This document shows, piece after piece, positions 9,132-15,971 of a stretch of 42,098 nucleotides of DNA. Origin of the DNA: Gammaproteobacteria bacterium (GTDB lineage: Bacteria; Pseudomonadota; Gammaproteobacteria; Steroidobacterales; GCA-2729495); NCBI GenBank assembly GCA_013001905.1, contig JABDLC010000080.1, positions 1-42,098 on the forward strand. The letters run 5' to 3'. A program made the translations under genes and the position numbers. Positions within the stretch are counted from its first letter, which is position 1; every line of letters starts with the position of its first letter. The notes beneath the pieces were generated by a model. That model was not told the DNA's origin. It was given only the letters and a program-made list of their open reading frames with translations, and did no database searches.

Positions 9132-9172
9132 TGCGCCCCCTGTCACCCCAGCCGAGCTTCGGACCTCACTTC

Positions 9173-10264
9173 ATGGCCATACAATGCGGAATCGTCGGGC
9201 TGCCCAATGTCGGCAAGTCCACCCTGTTTAACGCGCTGACCGCAGCCGGCATCGCTGCCGAGAACTACCCGTTCTGCACGATTGATCCCAACGTCGGTGT
9301 GGTGACCGTGCCTGATGCGCGTCTGGCTGAGTTGGCCCGCATCGTCAGCCCGGAAAAAGTATTGCCGGCCACGGTCGAGTTCGTCGACATTGCCGGGCTG
9401 GTGGAAGGGGCATCCAAAGGCGAGGGCCTGGGCAACAAGTTTCTTGGCAATATTCGCGAGACGCACGCGATTGCGCACGTGGTGCGCTGTTTCGAAAACG
9501 ATGACATCACCCATGTCTCCACCGGCATCGACCCGCTGCGCGATATTGAGGTGATCAACACGGAATTGATGCTGGCGGATCTCGAGTCTGCGAGCAAAGC
9601 ACTCGACCGGGCCGGCAAGAATGCGAAAACCGGCGACAAAAAACTGGTCGCGTATCGTGATTTGCTGCAGCGGGTTGTCGATCATCTGGATAGCGGCCAG
9701 CCGGTGCGGACATTGGCTGCCACAGACGAGGAATTTGCGGAGCTGTCCGAACTGCACTTTCTGACCGTCAAGCCGGTGATGTACATCGCCAATGTCGATG
9801 AAGACGGTGTCGGCGGCAATGCATATGTCGACAAAGTGAGCGAGCACGCGCAGGCTGAAGGTGCCGGTGTGGTCGTGGTCTGTGCCGCTATTGAATCAGA
9901 AATCGCCGAGCTCGACGGCGACGACAAACAGGCTTTTCTTGACGATCTCGGTCTCGAGGAGCCGGGGCTGGATCGGGTTATACGCGCGGGCTACGAGCTG
10001 CTCGGGCTGGAGACTTACTTCACTGCAGGCCCCAAGGAGGTCCGTGCCTGGACCATACGCAGGGGGTACACTGCTCCTCAGGCGGCCGGCGTCATCCATA
10101 CCGATTTTGAGAAAGGCTTTATCCGCGCGGAAGTGACCGGCTACGATGACTTCATAGGCTGCAACGGTGAGCAGGGCGCTAAAGAGGCGGGCAAGCTGCG
10201 TCTTGAGGGCAAGGACTACGTGGTGCAGGAAGGTGACGTGATGCATTTCAGGTTTAATGTCTAA
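9173..10264 (+). CDS. ychF: Ribosome-binding ATPase YchF (Obg family)
   Basis: YchF/OLA1, 363 residues, the exact length of the E. coli protein. It is an Obg-family P-loop protein that prefers ATP and binds ribosomes, linked to stress responses. The P-loop GLPNVGKS starts at residue 8, the G3 region is [20 protein letters not shown], and the C-terminal TGS domain contains [18 protein letters not shown]. The open frame extends upstream to 8939, but [16 protein letters not shown] is the conserved N-terminus, so the start is 9173. An MscS-type gene follows after five bases. Confidence 0.96.
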   Translation: MAIQCGIVGLPNVGKSTLFNALTAAGIAAENYPFCTIDPNVGVVTVPDARLAELARIVSPEKVLPATVEFVDIAGLVEGASKGEGLGNKFLGNIRETHAIAHVVRCFENDDITHVSTGIDPLRDIEVINTELMLADLESASKALDRAGKNAKTGDKKLVAYRDLLQRVVDHLDSGQPVRTLAATDEEFAELSELHFLTVKPVMYIANVDEDGVGGNAYVDKVSEHAQAEGAGVVVVCAAIESEIAELDGDDKQAFLDDLGLEEPGLDRVIRAGYELLGLETYFTAGPKEVRAWTIRRGYTAPQAAGVIHTDFEKGFIRAEVTGYDDFIGCNGEQGAKEAGKLRLEGKDYVVQEGDVMHFRFNV

Positions 10265-10269
10265 ATTCA

Positions 10270-11337
10270 ATGTCTGATCTGCTCGAAAAATTATCGACCT
10301 TCGGTATGTCGATCGGCGTAGTCGCGCTGCTCGGCGTCCTCGTTTTTATAGTGCAGCGGCATCTGCTAAGCGCCTACGCCGACAATCCTTCCAAACAGCA
10401 TTACCGGCAGCTCATCACGATTGGTATCTGTATTCTGGCGTTAATCATCGCCGTATTGCTCATGCCTGTTGGCGACGAAATGCGCGGTCAGCTGCTGGGT
10501 TTTCTGGGCATCCTGCTCAGTGCGACCCTTGCGCTGTCGAGTACCACCATCGTCGGCAATGCGATGGCGGGCTTGATGGTGCGCTTTCTGGGTAGTTTCG
10601 ATATCGGTGACCACATACGTGTGGGCGAGTACTACGGTCGGATCTCCAGCATGGATTTGCTCCATGTCGAGATTCAGACCGAAGACCGCGACCTCACCAC
10701 GCTGCCTAATTTGTTTATGGTGGCGAATCCCGTCACCGTACTGCGTAATTCGGGCACATTGCTGCACGTCGAAGTGTCGCTGGGTTACGACGTGCCGCGA
10801 CAGCAGGTAGAGGCGGCACTTATCGATGCGGCCGAACGTACCGAACTAGAAACCCCGTTTGTGCAGATTTTGAGCCTGGGTGATTTCTCCGTGGTGTACC
10901 GCGTGTCCGGGTTGCTGTCAGACATTAGCAAGCTCATCTCTACACGCCGGCGACTGCGAGCAGATACGCTGGATGCGCTGCATGATGCCGGCATTGAGAT
11001 CGTGTCTCCCAACTACATATTCACCCGTCAGTTGCAGGACGATGTGCAGATACGCCCGGATGCGGCGCATGGGCCGCGGGCGACTAATGACCACCCCGCT
11101 CCTGACGATGTTGTGTTCGATAAGGCAACGATGGCTGAAGAAGTCGCCGACATGAAAGCGGCCTATACCGAGCAAAGTCAGAGATTGCTGGAGATCGAGC
11201 AGGAGCTGAAGAGCGCCGGACCCGGTGAGGAGCGTCGCCCTCTCAATCTGGAAAAGAAAAAGCTGGAGGCCGCCATGGCCCGTGCCGCTAAACGGATCGA
11301 GGGCGCCGAGGCACAGCTTGTGGAGGAAAAGAAGTAG
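10270..11337 (+). CDS. MscS-family mechanosensitive channel
   Basis: An inner-membrane protein of 355 residues. Three hydrophobic segments (about 12-30, 47-65 and 75-105) lead into a Gly/Ala-rich pore helix and the MscS beta domain GNAMAGLMVRFLGSFDIGDHIRVG. The last 65 residues are charged and helical (EEVADMKAAYTEQSQRLLEIEQ), a probable coiled coil that E. coli MscS lacks. The role would be release of solutes on hypo-osmotic shock or, in this subgroup, another gated function. It follows ychF by five bases, so it is probably co-transcribed. Confidence 0.88.
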   Translation: MSDLLEKLSTFGMSIGVVALLGVLVFIVQRHLLSAYADNPSKQHYRQLITIGICILALIIAVLLMPVGDEMRGQLLGFLGILLSATLALSSTTIVGNAMAGLMVRFLGSFDIGDHIRVGEYYGRISSMDLLHVEIQTEDRDLTTLPNLFMVANPVTVLRNSGTLLHVEVSLGYDVPRQQVEAALIDAAERTELETPFVQILSLGDFSVVYRVSGLLSDISKLISTRRRLRADTLDALHDAGIEIVSPNYIFTRQLQDDVQIRPDAAHGPRATNDHPAPDDVVFDKATMAEEVADMKAAYTEQSQRLLEIEQELKSAGPGEERRPLNLEKKKLEAAMARAAKRIEGAEAQLVEEKK

Positions 11338-11407
11338 TCAGCATTGACATGCGCTGCCGGGGGTCCGAAAATTCGCGCCCTTTAGCGCAATCCACACACT
11401 TTAACGT

Positions 11408-11484
11408 GGTGATGTAGCTCAGCTGGTTAGAGCACGGCACTCATAATGCCGGGGTCGGTGGTTCAAGTCCACCCATCACCACCA
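11408..11484 (+). tRNA. tRNA-Met (CAU), elongator type
   Basis: A 77-base tRNA with encoded CCA. GGTGATG pairs with CATCACC (11474-11480), discriminator A. The anticodon loop CTCATAA gives CAU. The D-arm and the sequence around the anticodon (CTCATAATG...GGGGTC) resemble elongator tRNA-Met rather than initiator tRNA. A tRNA-Ile2 whose CAU is modified by TilS is possible but less like this sequence. Confidence 0.93.
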
Positions 11485-11549
11485 TTCCTCTTTTTGCGCT
11501 AATCTTCCTGCAGTAAAAAAAGCAATATCATTGCAGCGGGGAGAGCGTC

Positions 11550-12485
11550 ATGAGCGAAATCGATTCACCAGAACTGAACCGTCGTGATCTGATGACACGA
11601 CTGGCGGGCATCATGCTGTTGACCGGTGCGTCGACAGGCAGTGAGAAAGTAGCGGCCGGCGGGCACACGATGCCGGAGTTTATCGGTTATCCGCCGAGTG
11701 ACCCGGGGCTGTTCGCCGAGATTGATGCCGTGCTAAAGCGCACTGAGGAAATCTGGTTGTCGCAGGAATGGTGGCGGTTGCCGGTAGAAATCTGGGACCG
11801 TGAAGACCCGACCCCGATCTACGTGGCGGAAGAGTTGTACAACGTCATGGTGGGGTGGGACACGCTCGACCGTTATATCTTTCCGCCGAGCAAGGGTCTC
11901 GATGCGTTTCGCTGGGGCTACTCCAATTTGTTTGTGAAATATCTCGCGCCGGGTGTCGCGCTCGCGCTGTACGACCACTGGTTTGAAATCAAGATCCGTG
12001 CGCCCGGGCCGATTGGCAAGCCACGGCACGGCTTTGATCGAGTGCTGTCGATCTACAACAAGCGCGACGACGGCTGGCGCCAGTCACTGTATGCGCAGTG
12101 CCCGCTCGGCCCGGATACCTATGCACGACGTATGGCGGAAAAACTGGTTGGCGACGACTGGGACGAGTTCTATGAAGAGGTTAAGAAGAAAGACATTCAG
12201 GACCCGCGTCTGAAACGCCCGATTGAGCCGAGGCAGCAACAAGCGGCCCCGCGGCCTGCGCCGCAACAGTCGGCGCCGCAGTCAGCGCCACAGTCGGCAC
12301 AACCCGCCGCGCGCCCGGTACCGCAGGCGGCAGACCCGCGCAAACCTATGCCGAGTAATTCCCCGCCGCCCAAAGTGCCGCCCAGTGCACCCGAAACTAC
12401 GCCGTTACCCACCAGTGTGCTGGAGGAGGCCGCCGAAGAGGTGCCGCGTCAACTGCGGGGTGTGCCGGGTCGCCCGCCGCAATAG
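11550..12485 (+). CDS. Tat-signal protein with Pro/Ala/Gln-rich tail
   Basis: A protein of 311 residues that I do not recognise firmly. The N-terminus NRRDLMTRLAGIMLLTGAS looks like a twin-arginine export signal, so it is probably periplasmic. Residues about 75-215 (EELYNVMVGWDTLDRYIFPP ... HGFDRVLSIYNKRDDGWRQS) could be an NTF2/SnoaL-like cone fold, often used for small-ligand binding. The last 100 residues are a low-complexity Pro/Ala/Gln region with repeated APQSAPQSA units, probably disordered. A ribosome binding site GGGGAGAG precedes the ATG. It lies between tRNA-Met and the riboswitch-controlled FAD gene; a functional link is not shown. Confidence 0.75.
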   Translation: MSEIDSPELNRRDLMTRLAGIMLLTGASTGSEKVAAGGHTMPEFIGYPPSDPGLFAEIDAVLKRTEEIWLSQEWWRLPVEIWDREDPTPIYVAEELYNVMVGWDTLDRYIFPPSKGLDAFRWGYSNLFVKYLAPGVALALYDHWFEIKIRAPGPIGKPRHGFDRVLSIYNKRDDGWRQSLYAQCPLGPDTYARRMAEKLVGDDWDEFYEEVKKKDIQDPRLKRPIEPRQQQAAPRPAPQQSAPQSAPQSAQPAARPVPQAADPRKPMPSNSPPPKVPPSAPETTPLPTSVLEEAAEEVPRQLRGVPGRPPQ

Positions 12486-12523
12486 TAGTAATGTCGGGCA
12501 GTTACAACGGGCCCGCCTAATTA

Positions 12524-12537
12524 CTGTTAAATAACAG
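12524..12537. promoter_or_regulatory. Short inverted repeat upstream of the riboswitch
   Basis: CTGTTA-AA-TAACAG forms a perfect six-base inverted repeat about 55 bases before the riboswitch aptamer. It could be an operator near the riboswitch promoter. No good -35/-10 pair is seen nearby. Confidence 0.3.
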
Positions 12538-12591
12538 GAGCTTACATAACTCCGGAATTTGCCTTTCGCTCGCGTCTGGGTGATATTTGCA

Positions 12592-12691
12592 GCTTCTGAA
12601 AACGGTAAACCCGGTGAAAGCCGGGGACACAAAGCCACCGGTCTACGGACGATTCGAGAAGAACGTCTACGACGGCGGGGTTGCCAGGAGC
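12592..12691 (+). ncRNA. Cyclic di-GMP-I (GEMM-I) riboswitch
   Basis: The sequence carries the conserved core of the GEMM-I aptamer in order: GGTAAACC (12604-12611), a hairpin CCCGGT-GAAA-GCCGGG with the diagnostic GAAA tetraloop (12610-12625), GGACACAAAGCC (12625-12636; Vibrio Vc2 has GGACGCAAAGCC), a second arm whose tip pairs GACG (12648-12651) with CGTC (12664-12667), and GCGGGGTTGCC (12675-12685; Vc2 GCGGGGUUACC). P1 can form from 12592-12598 and 12685-12691 (GCTTCTG with CAGGAGC, one G-T wobble). The 3' strand of P1 contains the ribosome binding site AGGAG (12686-12690), six bases before the ATG at 12697. Ligand binding, which stabilises P1 in this family, should hide the site, so an OFF switch for translation is predicted. 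Confidence 0.88.
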
Positions 12692-12696
12692 GGCGC

Positions 12697-13959
12697 ATGA
12701 GTAATGCAGTAACAAACGATCTCTATTCCGATGTCGTGGGAGCAACGCGCTCCCGAAAACCTAAACACACTGCCAATCAGATCGTCACGGTTACGCCGAA
12801 GTCGGCCGACGAAATCGCGGCTGTACTGATTGATCCCGAGCGTTATCCGACGCCGGTGCGGCCCCGCGGGTCGGGCAGCTCGACCACCCGGGCAACGCGC
12901 ATGGTGACCGGCACCGTCATCGACATGACAGGCCTTACCCATGTGCTCGGGCGCACTGCAGATACCATTACCGTGCAGGCCGGGATCACGATCCGCGACC
13001 TGCTCGATTATCTGGAGGAAGACGGCTACGAGCTGAGCTGTCGCAGTAGCAATAACGACCGGACGGTCGGGGGCGCTGCCAGCAGCCCGACCTTCAGCAA
13101 TGCCCTGGAAGGCGATGTCGGAAATTTCGCAGCGGGCGTGGTCAGCCTCACCCTCATTAATGCGCTAGGCCGCAAGGTCGACGTCAATAGCCGGATGGCT
13201 GAGTTGCTCAGTTTGTCGCGCAACAGCTACGGGCTGCTCGGCGTGATCTACTCCGTCACGTTGCGAATACGACCTATCGTGTGTTGCGTCACCCGGCACA
13301 GCAGAACCGAATTCGATGAGTTTGCACGACTAGTGCCGGCGCTGACGACCAACGATGCAGGCCTGCACGCCACCTGCAACCCGTTCAAAGACAGGGTCGA
13401 TATTGAGCAGCGCTGTCCGGCTGATCAGACGTCGCGTTTTCGAATGCTGCCGGCGAAGCTGCTCGATTGGTCGCCGAGTGTGGTCGTGCCTCTCGTGATG
13501 GAGCAGACCGGCAAGTTCCGCAAACTGCTGACCGAGGGCACGGAAACCAATTGCTGCTGGTTTTTCCCGGCCCACACATTCGCGAATGCCATCCTCACCT
13601 ACCAGAAGTTTTGCCTCAAACATCATCGCGAGACGCGTTACCGCTGTGATCTGGCGGCGGAAGTCTGGCGGGTGGCGCAGGATGACAGTAGTCTGCTGTC
13701 GCCGAGTTTCGACGGACCGGCCTTTGCGCTGAATATCCGCTCGACCCGGCGCGAGGGCTGGGACGACTTTCTGCTGGGCTTTGCCGAGTTTGCCGCGCAC
13801 TTTCGCGGGCTGCCCGTGTTTAATCAGACGCCGTCGTTTCGTCCCACCTATGCGAGGCGGATTTACGGCGAGCGACTGCACCGCTTTCGCGCGATGCGGC
13901 AGCGGCTGGACCCCGAAGATCGCTTGTTAAATCAATATTTTGCGGAGCATCTGGGGTGA
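12697..13959 (+). CDS. VAO-family FAD-linked oxidoreductase under c-di-GMP riboswitch
   Basis: A soluble protein of 420 residues with a PCMH-type FAD-binding domain in its first half: VTPKSADEIAAVL, the pyrophosphate loop PRGSGSSTTR (about 56-65), ADTITVQAGITIRDLLDYLE and TVGGAASSPTFSNAL. The position that carries the covalent FAD histidine in sugar-lactone oxidases of this fold is serine here, so FAD is probably non-covalent. The open frame continues upstream to 12559, but that part is the riboswitch; AGGAG six bases before 12697 and the domain boundary fix the start. The substrate is unknown. Control by c-di-GMP suggests a role tied to sessile or motile lifestyle, perhaps modification of an envelope or polysaccharide precursor; this is inference. 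A HIG1-like gene follows 69 bases downstream. Confidence 0.85.
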   Translation: MSNAVTNDLYSDVVGATRSRKPKHTANQIVTVTPKSADEIAAVLIDPERYPTPVRPRGSGSSTTRATRMVTGTVIDMTGLTHVLGRTADTITVQAGITIRDLLDYLEEDGYELSCRSSNNDRTVGGAASSPTFSNALEGDVGNFAAGVVSLTLINALGRKVDVNSRMAELLSLSRNSYGLLGVIYSVTLRIRPIVCCVTRHSRTEFDEFARLVPALTTNDAGLHATCNPFKDRVDIEQRCPADQTSRFRMLPAKLLDWSPSVVVPLVMEQTGKFRKLLTEGTETNCCWFFPAHTFANAILTYQKFCLKHHRETRYRCDLAAEVWRVAQDDSSLLSPSFDGPAFALNIRSTRREGWDDFLLGFAEFAAHFRGLPVFNQTPSFRPTYARRIYGERLHRFRAMRQRLDPEDRLLNQYFAEHLG

Positions 13960-14028
13960 CGCGTTTGACGCCGTAGCAAGGCCGGTGGTTATACTGAACC
14001 CGTACTCAGGTGTACGTGGAGGAAGCAG

Positions 14029-14217
14029 ATGGATCCGTTAGCGATTGTTATCACTCTTGCACTGGCTGCCACGAGCATTGCGTTACTGCTCGGTCTCATG
14101 TCCATGGGCAGTCCGTCCACCAACCGGGTTGCGAGCACCCCGCTGATGTGGGCGCGCGTCGGGTTTCAGGGTTTTACGTTGGTGTTACTGATCGTCGCCT
14201 TTCTGCTGCAAAACTAG
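14029..14217 (+). CDS. HIG1-like twin-transmembrane small protein
   Basis: A 62-residue membrane protein with two helices (about 4-24 and 42-60). The sequence between and into the second helix, STPLMWARVGFQGFTLVLLIVAFLL, fits the HIG1/twin-transmembrane family (Leu-Met-x-x-Arg-Val-x-x-Gln pattern), whose members associate with respiratory complexes such as cytochrome oxidase. The ribosome binding site GGAGG lies 8 bases before the ATG. It could share a transcript with the riboswitch-controlled FAD gene, since no terminator is evident in the 69-base gap. Confidence 0.8.
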   Translation: MDPLAIVITLALAATSIALLLGLMSMGSPSTNRVASTPLMWARVGFQGFTLVLLIVAFLLQN

Positions 14218-14227
14218 GCGGCCTGAC

Positions 14228-15853
14228 TCAGCGGCGGTGACGCTGCAAAATCGCGTCGCCCCATTTTTCGTCGATCTGTGCAAACAGCTCGGGCGCGTGC
14301 TGCTCGAGCAGAGCGCGACTGTATTCCGGGTAATTCTCCGGGCCGCCTTCTTCCGGCCACTGACGGGTGGCATCGATCACGATCTTGCTGGTGCGTTCCC
14401 GCTCGGGAGCGCTGGGCTCGAGCGGCATGCCCGGTAATTCCTCAAACACATAGCTGGCCGGGTGAGCCTGCCAGCGCGTTGCGAATGCCATAAACCGGTC
14501 GCTGTTTTTCCAGAGGTCGACATCGGCATCGACCATGATGACGATTTTAAAAACGGGAATAAGCTGCGCCAGTCGCTTACCGATCTCCAGCGCTTCGCCG
14601 GGCTTCTGTTTGTTGACACTTATATAAGTGACGCTGTCGAGGTAACGATAGTCCGTGACACTCGGCATGAAGCGCTTGAGGCCGGCGACTGTCAAAGCCG
14701 CGCCCGGCGCTTCAATCAACGGCCGGCTGACGCCGGTGAAATCATTCGTTATCCACGGGTCGCGGCGGTGTGTGATGCGCTCGACGGTCATGGTGAACGC
14801 GTTCTGGTAGGGTGCGCCGATGTAGCCGGAGCCCTCGCCGTACGGGCCGTTCGGCTCGAAGCCTTCCAGACTCACGGTGCCCTCAATGACCATCTCAGTA
14901 GCTGCCGGCACCAGAAAGTCATTGGTGTCGCAGCGCACGACTTTTACGGCGCGTCCCCGAAGGCCGCCAGCGTAAGCGAGTTCATCGACCGGCGCCTTGC
15001 CGATGCGGTTCGGTATACGCGCGCCGCTGACCAGCCAGACCATCGGTTCCTGACCCACGATCAGGGTCACCGGTGCGGTCTTCTCGCCACGCTCTCGGGC
15101 AGCCATAAATTGTGTGTATCCCGTTTGCCCTTCGCCTGAGCCGACGGCGATGTGTCGCGGTCCTTTCAGTTCGCAGCGATAGGTGCCGATATTTAATCCG
15201 GTTTCCGGATCAGAAGTGAACACGGTGGTGGTGTTGATGAAGCGGCCGCTGTCACCCGGGTTGTTGCGAAAAAACGGAAACGCTGTGACGTCGATGTCAT
15301 CCCCGTTAAGTACCACCTCTTTGCAGGCTGCATCGTCACGCGGCACTTCGGTCGCCGGAATCTGCGGGTAGTCACCGTTGTTGGCGTCGAGCATGGCATC
15401 CAGGTGACGGCGGGCGCGGTGCCAGGTCGCGGTGTCATCGAAGGGCACCGGATCCAGACCGAACAGCAGCGTTTCTGCCTCGACATGCCGCAATTGATTG
15501 GCGACGACCGGGCCTTTGATCCAGCGCCCGTTAATTTTGACCTCATCAAACATCACGATGGGTGCGCGATAGATGCCGAAGTGATCGACCAGCCGGTACA
15601 TGATGGCCGTGCCTTCGTAGCGATCCTGATCGACGCGGTCGAAACGCATCACGTTGCCGCGGGCTGCCATCGCCGTGACGTAGTCACGCAGGCTGTCGAA
15701 CGGCGCCTGGGGTGCCGCTGACGGTTTTGTTGCCATGCCTGTTGCGGCTGTCGGCGCGGTTGACAACAAACCCGCACCGCCCGCCGCTGCCAGCACCTGC
15801 CGCCGGTTCAGGCCCGGCCCGTCGTCGCCGGGTTTATCGTTCCTCGTGCCCAT
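14228..15853 (-). CDS. UbiD-family decarboxylase with Tat signal
   Basis: A protein of 541 residues in the UbiD family of prenylated-FMN (de)carboxylases, which act on aromatic or unsaturated acids. The prFMN-binding segment LNIGTYRCEL retains the conserved arginine, and the C-terminal half carries EMVIEGTVSLEG and NGPYGEGSGY. Two oddities: the N-terminus PGLNRRQVLAAAGGAGLLST is a credible twin-arginine signal, although UbiD enzymes normally work in the cytoplasm; and the usual EGP[FY]G[ED] motif begins with Asn (N335) instead of the Glu of the E-R-E catalytic triad. The final acid of that motif is present. It is divergent from the TonB-dependent receptor and convergent with the HIG1-like gene. 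Substrate unknown. Confidence 0.88.
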   Translation of the reverse strand: MGTRNDKPGDDGPGLNRRQVLAAAGGAGLLSTAPTAATGMATKPSAAPQAPFDSLRDYVTAMAARGNVMRFDRVDQDRYEGTAIMYRLVDHFGIYRAPIVMFDEVKINGRWIKGPVVANQLRHVEAETLLFGLDPVPFDDTATWHRARRHLDAMLDANNGDYPQIPATEVPRDDAACKEVVLNGDDIDVTAFPFFRNNPGDSGRFINTTTVFTSDPETGLNIGTYRCELKGPRHIAVGSGEGQTGYTQFMAARERGEKTAPVTLIVGQEPMVWLVSGARIPNRIGKAPVDELAYAGGLRGRAVKVVRCDTNDFLVPAATEMVIEGTVSLEGFEPNGPYGEGSGYIGAPYQNAFTMTVERITHRRDPWITNDFTGVSRPLIEAPGAALTVAGLKRFMPSVTDYRYLDSVTYISVNKQKPGEALEIGKRLAQLIPVFKIVIMVDADVDLWKNSDRFMAFATRWQAHPASYVFEELPGMPLEPSAPERERTSKIVIDATRQWPEEGGPENYPEYSRALLEQHAPELFAQIDEKWGDAILQRHRR

Positions 15854-15863
15854 GCTCTGAAGA

Positions 15864-15897
15864 GTACACTATGACTGGCCTGCCGACTGATGTGTAC
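15864..15897. promoter_or_regulatory. Inverted repeat in the ubiD / TonB receptor divergent region
   Basis: GTACAC (15864-15869) and GTGTAC (15892-15897) are perfect inverted half-sites 22 bases apart in the 118-base region between the divergent UbiD and TonB-dependent receptor genes. It could be a shared operator. The half-sites are short and this may be chance. Confidence 0.25.
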
Positions 15898-15971
15898 CCG
15901 CACATATGGTGGTAAGCTGCTCGCGACCCTTTTTCAAGAACTTAAAACTCGACTGTAGGGGGAGAGGTTTA

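Noticed and set aside
8939-9172. N-terminal extension of the ychF reading frame
   Set aside because: The conserved YchF N-terminus begins at 9173 and gives exactly 363 residues; the extension overlaps the divergent MetE-like gene and its promoter region.
12559-12696. N-terminal extension of the FAD oxidoreductase frame
   Set aside because: This stretch is the c-di-GMP riboswitch; the ribosome binding site at 12686-12690 and the domain boundary put the start at 12697.
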